The notes beneath the pieces are model-generated. The model did no database searches and had not been told where the DNA came from. It saw only the letters and a program-made list of their open reading frames with translations. Made by a program: the position numbers and the translations under genes. 64,000 nucleotides of DNA from Clitopilus passeckerianus (taxonomy: Eukaryota; Basidiomycota; Agaricomycetes; Agaricales; Entolomataceae), in assembly GCA_944990035.1 (NCBI GenBank), contig CALYLX010000011.1:186001-250000 (forward strand), in the 5' to 3' direction. Positions 59,238 through 64,000 of the stretch are shown here, in pieces. Numbering within the stretch: the stretch's first letter is position 1; the number at the start of each line of letters is the position of its first letter.

Positions 59238-59867
59238 TTACATCAACCCTCTCCCCTGAGGCTGCTGAATCCTCCCTTCATGTCCAGTTGGCCCCCCAAC
59301 AAACTCCTTCCTAGTCCTCATAGTCTTCATCTTTCTATTCATACTCTCCCTCGCCCTCCTCTCCTGCTCCGCAGCTTCCGGCGTCTGCCACTTGTCCTTC
59401 TCCCTATGCCTCTCCTTCTTCATCTCCCCGTCCTCATGTCCCTCCTGAACCATCTCCTGATTGACATTCACGGTATTGGGGTTATGTGAGGGTGGGAGCG
59501 GGATGGCGGAGTTGGGTTCTGGGAGAGGGGCGGCGTGGCCGTGGCTTCCGTGGGTGTGGATGTGGTCGCCAGCTTCGGGGCCGTGGCCGGATGGACGAGG
59601 GTAGTCTGCGACTTCTTCGACGTCGGGGACTATGTCGGGCTTGGCTTCACTGAACAGACGGAGAGAGTAAACATTAGGTCGGTAATAAGGCGGAAGGTTT
59701 GGGAGAAGGGGGTACTTACGTTGGAGCAGGTCGTCTGGGTCGAGAAGAGATGGATAGGCGACGGCCGCCAACTTTGACTGTAAGCTAGGGAGTCAGTATA
59801 GGAGAACATTTGGAGAAATAGTCAACGTACCTGCAGGAGCCGTGTGTACTACATTTTGCGCAGCCAT
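59238..59867 (-). CDS. Unrecognised small protein
   Basis: A short first exon starts at ATG 59867-59865 (MAAQN...). It is spliced to a long exon from about 59777 whose frame runs 177 codons: KLAAVAYPSLLDPDDLLQRK, YPLLPNLPPYYRPNVYSLRL, then an acidic/His-rich middle (GDHIHTHGSHGHAA) and a strongly charged C-terminus (MKKERHREKDKWQTPEAAEQ, ending QGRGLM). The exact donor is uncertain: the best-looking GTACGT site is out of phase and GTAGTA is in phase. A second possible intron inside the long exon is also out of phase. The charged tail suggests a small, mostly disordered protein. No family recognised. Confidence 0.55.
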
Positions 59868-60565
59868 GATATACGACAGCTCAAGTGATACACCTAGTCA
59901 AGAATTACAGGTACAAGACCTTCAAAGTCGAGGAATAAGCAAAAACGAGGTGGTAGTCAAGGCTAGATCCTCAATATAGCCAGTAGCTTGAGTGAGACAT
60001 TGGTACCTTCCAGACCGAGCGCTTTATGTAGGTTGGTTCTAAATTAGGTTCACGTGGAATGGTCACAAGCCCACTAACTCCTTGGATTCGGTTGGCAGGT
60101 ATGGTCATGCAGGGCGGATTCTAATTCAGTGGATACAGAGGGGCTGTACCGTTCTGTCGAGAATGTGGTCATGCAAGGCAAAGAACCTTGGAGTTGGCCA
60201 GATTGGGCGAGAGCATGGGAGAACATGGAGTTTGGCTAGCTGCGGGTTTTCGGTTGACTTTCCGGGTAGAGTCGGAGGGTTCTTCGCCCGCCACAGGGGA
60301 AATCGAGTATAAATCACGGCTGCTTGCATCGAGAAAGGCCCATAAACATGGATTGCTGCATTCACGTCCTTTCCAACGACTCCGGAAGGGAATTGGGCTT
60401 GGATGGTTGCGTCAGATTAAGTAAGCAAGTTCGGAGATCATCCACGTGACGGCCAACACCAAAAGGCGCATTTCCATTTCGCTGTCTGTTTACGCTCGTC
60501 GACGTGGACGCCAACCACCAACACCTCGACAACAACACCAACACCAGCAAAATCAGCTCTCAGCA
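59868..60565. other. Divergent promoter region
   Basis: Lies between the minus-strand gene at 59238-59867 and the Tra2-like gene. TATAAATC at about 60308 may be a TATA box, though far from the ATG at 60566. The stretch just before 60566 is rich in CAACA, as in many fungal 5' leaders. Confidence 0.45.
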
Positions 60566-61941
60566 ATGGAAGACGGTACGTTCTCAGCATCAGCCCCGGC
60601 GCCGACCCCAGTTTTCTTTGTACTATAAATGCTACGGACTCCGACGGCACACCCGCCAGCAGTCAACTTGGGAGTTTCAGCATGTATTTTGTCCCAATTT
60701 TTCAGTCACTGGTCCGGCACTGGACCAGTACCCAGTACTCTCACCAGCTGCAAGTTCTTGCGACTTTTACCTGTCCAAGCCTACAAGCTCGTTTTCGGTT
60801 TTCTGCGCAAAATTTTTGGCTAGCCGCCCGCGTGCATTGTGTTTCAATTTCAGCCTACTACATTCTTCACCCTCCTTGCCCGCCTCGAGCGTAACGACTT
60901 TGTCCTGACATAAAACCTTCTTCGCCCCCTCACCAGCCTGGCAATCTCAAGAGTCAAACGCCGGAATTAGCATTCCTAATGATGCTGCTTTGAATAATGG
61001 CTCCGCAATGGTCACGGATGACCAAGGTTATGGAGGGCGCTCACCTAACGGTGAACGTGCTCCTGAGCCACCCAGGAGGTCTAGCAGGAGCCGTAGCCCT
61101 GGCGCCAACCGCGAAGAGCGAGGAGAGAGAGGGTAAGCTTTTTGTAACTCATAGTCGTACCTGCTTCCTCACTGCCTTAATTACTAGGGTAAACCCTGGC
61201 AATAACCTCCATGTCTCCGGTCTCACACACCGTGTTGACAACCGTGACCTGGAGGCTGCTTTCACAAAAGTTGGACGCGTGAGTTCTATCTTAACCTTTT
61301 GACCTCCCACTCATTTTTTGGGGTATCATGCAGGTCAAGAAGGCATCTGTCATGTACGACCCTCATACACGTGAATCTCGCGGATTCGGATTCGTGACTA
61401 TGGAGAGCGCTGAGGAGGCCGACGCCGCCGTTGCCGCACTCAACAACACCGAACTCATGGGCAAGATCATTTCTATAGAAAAGGTCAGTCACCTTTATTC
61501 AATATCCCACAAACTTCTTCTCTAATACCTTCATTCAGGCTCGTCGTGGACGCGCAAGGACACCGACTCCCGGACGTTATTATGGTCCTCCTAAACGCGC
61601 TGAAAGTGAGCTCCTCAACTCCCACTTCTCTCCGAAAAAACAGTCTAACCAAGTCAGCAGACGAAAGGCCATACGATCCTCGTCCCTACGATAGCCGGTA
61701 CGCTAGGGACGATGATCGTGGTCCACGACGTGACGACAGGCGTGGCGGTGGTCGCCGTGGTGGTGGTGATGACCACCGAGGCGGCAGGGACTACAACGAC
61801 AGGTATAACAGGGACTACGACCGTGGTGACAGGGGATACGACCGCGACCGTGGCGATCGGGGAGGTGACCGAGGAGGTGATAGGGACCACTATAGGGGGG
61901 ATCGTCGTGATGACCGCCGCTATGATGACCGAAGGTATTAG
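60566..61941 (+). CDS. Tra2-like SR-type splicing regulator
   Basis: ATG at 60566 (MEDG) followed by a long first intron to about 60938. The next exon gives an N-terminal RS-like region (PEPPRRSSRSRSRSPGANRE). One RRM follows over three exons: NNLHVSGLTHRVDNRDLEAA with RNP2 LHVSGL, VKKASVMYDPHTRESRGFGF with RNP1 RGFGFVTM, and AVAALNNTELMGKIISIEKA. An ARRGRARTPTPGRYYGPP linker leads to an Arg/Asp/Gly/Tyr-rich tail (RDDRRGGGRRGGG, DRGGDRGGDRDH) ending at TAG 61939-61941. RS domain, RRM, RS/RGD tail is the layout of Transformer-2, which binds exonic enhancers and recruits spliceosome factors in the nucleus. The tail is rich in RGG, a substrate type for arginine methylation. Confidence 0.88.
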
Positions 61942-62810
61942 GCAGTGGCTGTCGTTGAGCCCTCTGGAACAATTCTTCGAGAGTTTTTGTGAGGTTTGGA
62001 CATGGTGTTACCTTGTTGCCTTCTGCTCGCTGTTACCTTCGTTCGTCTGGTTATGCCTATGTCTTATGTATTTCCCTTGTTCGTCAAGTAATTCTGGTAG
62101 TGAATATATATCCTCATATGATATTGTTATAATTGTTCCTTTCAGAGTGCTTTGAACTACTACCACATGTGGCTTTCAAAAAATGGCCGATTTTCCTGGC
62201 CTTGTATCCGTTGTACATCATGATGGACGTACCTGTGTTCTGCGTCAGGCGAGGGCAAACCTATCAAATTTCCTTGCTTTGTCCTAATCCCGAATCCACG
62301 AGTTCCTCAAATTTTCCTGAATGATTAGAAACCGACTCCGGTTCACACAGATTCTTGCTATGTGCTTTGACACAGCGTGTTCACCAGGTGTCGCCTGCCA
62401 AAATCCAACAAAGGGGAGACCTTGCGCCTCCTTCCCAAATCGGTTGAACACGCATTGATCTCTAACCACCACCTTCACTTCGACCGATTCTACTCTCTCT
62501 ACCGACTGTGCATTCCCTATGTTCTCTACGGCTTGTACTCGCAGCGTGTTCTGGGATCCTAAGGTCTACAAAGGGGTATCGCGATAACTTGCGTCCTGGT
62601 GCGAAAATGGGATGATGAAACTGCCTATCTTGAAAAGGTTTTGCTTGCTTTGACTGGGTTCGCTTTGGCTTCATTTCGAGTGTTGGCTGGGGTTTCTCTG
62701 TGGTATAAGACGTTCTGGAAGGATGAGACGAAAACCTCAGTCTCTCGGGCAATCTAGTTCTCTCGCAATCTCTTCTCGAATATCTCTTCTCCGCTCGCAA
62801 AGTCTTTACC
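61942..62810. other. Intergenic region
   Basis: Probably the 3' untranslated region of the Tra2-like gene, followed by the promoter of the next gene. No gene seen. Confidence 0.5.
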
Positions 62811-63533
62811 ATGCCTTATGGAAATACTCTTCACCCTTCCACTGGCTCTCTCCAGAACGGCTCCTCCACTCTCGTAGGCGCAGTATGCACCTCCCCCGCT
62901 GGTGCCTGTTTCGCTTCTCCCAACCGCCGTCGACTTCCTCAGGCAATCTGGGCCCCGACGACTAGATGGCGTCATACCGTCAATAACCTGCCTGCTCTCA
63001 GCGCTCCTATTCTCTTTGATATTCTTGGGTATCAGTATCAGGGTATACCAATGCGGGAGTTGACCACTCGTGGTCAGGCTGGTTTGGATCAGATTATTTC
63101 TGGGGCGACGGATTATGTTTTTAGGCGTATGGAGTCGCGGAAGATTACGCTTAGGATTATTGTTAGTCTTTCTTTTTGGCTCTTTGTATTTACCTTTCTC
63201 TAACTCAATATGGTTGATGTAGTGGCCTGGGTACGAACATATGGACTGGTATCGGTCCGTTGATCTGGAGGTCGATGGCCCAACTACCCGTTCTCAGCTT
63301 GCTACTCTCATAGCCACGCAAATCGCTCGCTTCATGGAGGTTTGTTGAAGCCACTCTTGTCTCAGGGTGCATATCTAATACTACGCCTCCAGCGCTGTCG
63401 CACAGAACCTGGATTGAATCCCCATTGGAAAATCGGCCCTACAGGACTTCGCTTCGACCAAACAATACTCGTTGGGCTTTTCCACGTCTTCGCTGACGTA
63501 TGGCAAGCCGATATTGCTGTGGACTTTCGCTAA
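62811..63533 (+). CDS. Unrecognised protein, three exons
   Basis: Exons 62811-63161, 63223-63339 and 63393-63533 all join in phase 0, giving about 202 aa. It starts MPYGNTLHPSTGSLQNGSST with a Ser/Thr-rich, probably disordered leader. A conserved-looking part follows: APILFDILGYQYQGIPMREL, DYVFRRMESRKITLRIIWPG, SQLATLIATQIARFMERC and LHVFADVWQADIAVDFR-like text at the end. I do not recognise the family. Spacing and exon phases make it a convincing gene. No signal peptide or membrane segment. Confidence 0.7.
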
Positions 63534-64000
63534 ATTGAATATCCTTTACCCCGCAATTTGATCAAAACAAAAAACAAAAAACGAGCTTTGCCAAAATACC
63601 CTCCATCGCCACTGCTCGTTCCTTGCTCTACCAATCTAGACTCTGCGCCACTGTAAACTTAGACCTCGCACCGCTTGTTCCATCGTATCCACATTTTGTC
63701 TCTCTGCATATTCACAGATATCCACTGTATTCTGCCATCCCTGTATTCATGATAGTGATCCAAATAGACATGCCTTCCGCTGAATCGCATCAATTCCTGA
63801 CAGTTTCTGCTAAGGTTCTCCACTGCTTGGCAGTCCGGTGAATTGCATAAATCCCTGAATTACTGACGTCTCAAGTACCTGGCTATGCACTTGCTTTGCA
63901 ACAGAAAGCACCCGCCCACCGCCAGCATCATGCCATCATTGGCTGCTGTCACCCGCATTTCCAAATATGTGCATCTAGACCTTCCCCACTACCACCATCT
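63534..64000. other. No gene recognised
   Basis: 3' flank of the preceding gene to the window edge. One 72-codon frame at 63623-63841 has no recognisable features. Confidence 0.45.

Noticed and set aside
61654..61972. Minus-strand and alternative-frame open frames over the Tra2-like tail
   Set aside because: Low-complexity shadows of the Arg/Asp/Gly repeats on the plus strand.

Overview
The window looks like nuclear DNA of a mushroom-forming basidiomycete (Agaricomycetes). Genes are broken by many 50-60 bp GT-AG introns. A class I hydrophobin, a Zn2Cys6 regulator, histone H3, ribosomal protein eL28 and a GH28 pectinase are present. The mobile DNA is of the Plavaka type, linked to a TET/JBP oxygenase, a combination characteristic of this class.

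Positions 2107-37469 are one nested insertion of about 35 kb. A Ty3/Gypsy-type LTR retrotransposon (5-bp target duplication CTGGT at 2107-2111 and 37465-37469) landed in a host gene of unknown function (812-2111 plus 37470-38237). Two nearly identical 16.9-kb DNA transposons then inserted into this retroelement in opposite orientation. Copy 1 (2338-19243) lies in the 5' LTR with a TA duplication. Copy 2 (20448-37333) lies in gag with a TC duplication. Removing copy 2 plus one TC restores the gag frame. The two copies form an inverted repeat with a spacer of about 1.2 kb.

Each copy has 16-bp terminal inverted repeats (CATCAGCAAAYACTGG) and subterminal arrays of a CTATG/CATAG motif, in a near-perfect 18-bp phase at one end. 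In order each carries: a degenerate, rearranged copy of the RNA polymerase II largest subunit gene (RPB1) with C-terminal heptads; a Plavaka-type transposase gene with a C2H2 finger; an intact TET/JBP-like 2-oxoglutarate/Fe(II) dioxygenase gene; a small helical, charged protein gene; and a many-exon gene whose C-terminal half resembles the basidiomycete DUF6532 domain. The last four genes share one strand; the RPB1 copy is divergent. The transposase has an in-frame TGA in both copies plus copy-specific frameshifts. The TET/JBP frame is intact in both.

From 38 kb on the window is ordinary genome: hydrophobin (41034-41612, +), Zn2Cys6 regulator (42114-45493, -), DUF2235 hydrolase (46603-48715, +), a damaged pepsin-like protease (48887-50224, -), GH28 exo-polygalacturonase-like enzyme (51106-53146, +), histone H3 (53496-54257, -), EthD-domain protein (56479-56971, +), eL28 (57502-58535, -), an unrecognised gene (59238-59867, -), a Tra2-like splicing factor (60566-61941, +) and another unrecognised gene (62811-63533, +). 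Exon borders were inferred by eye from GT/AG sites and frame, and are approximate unless an exact phase is stated.
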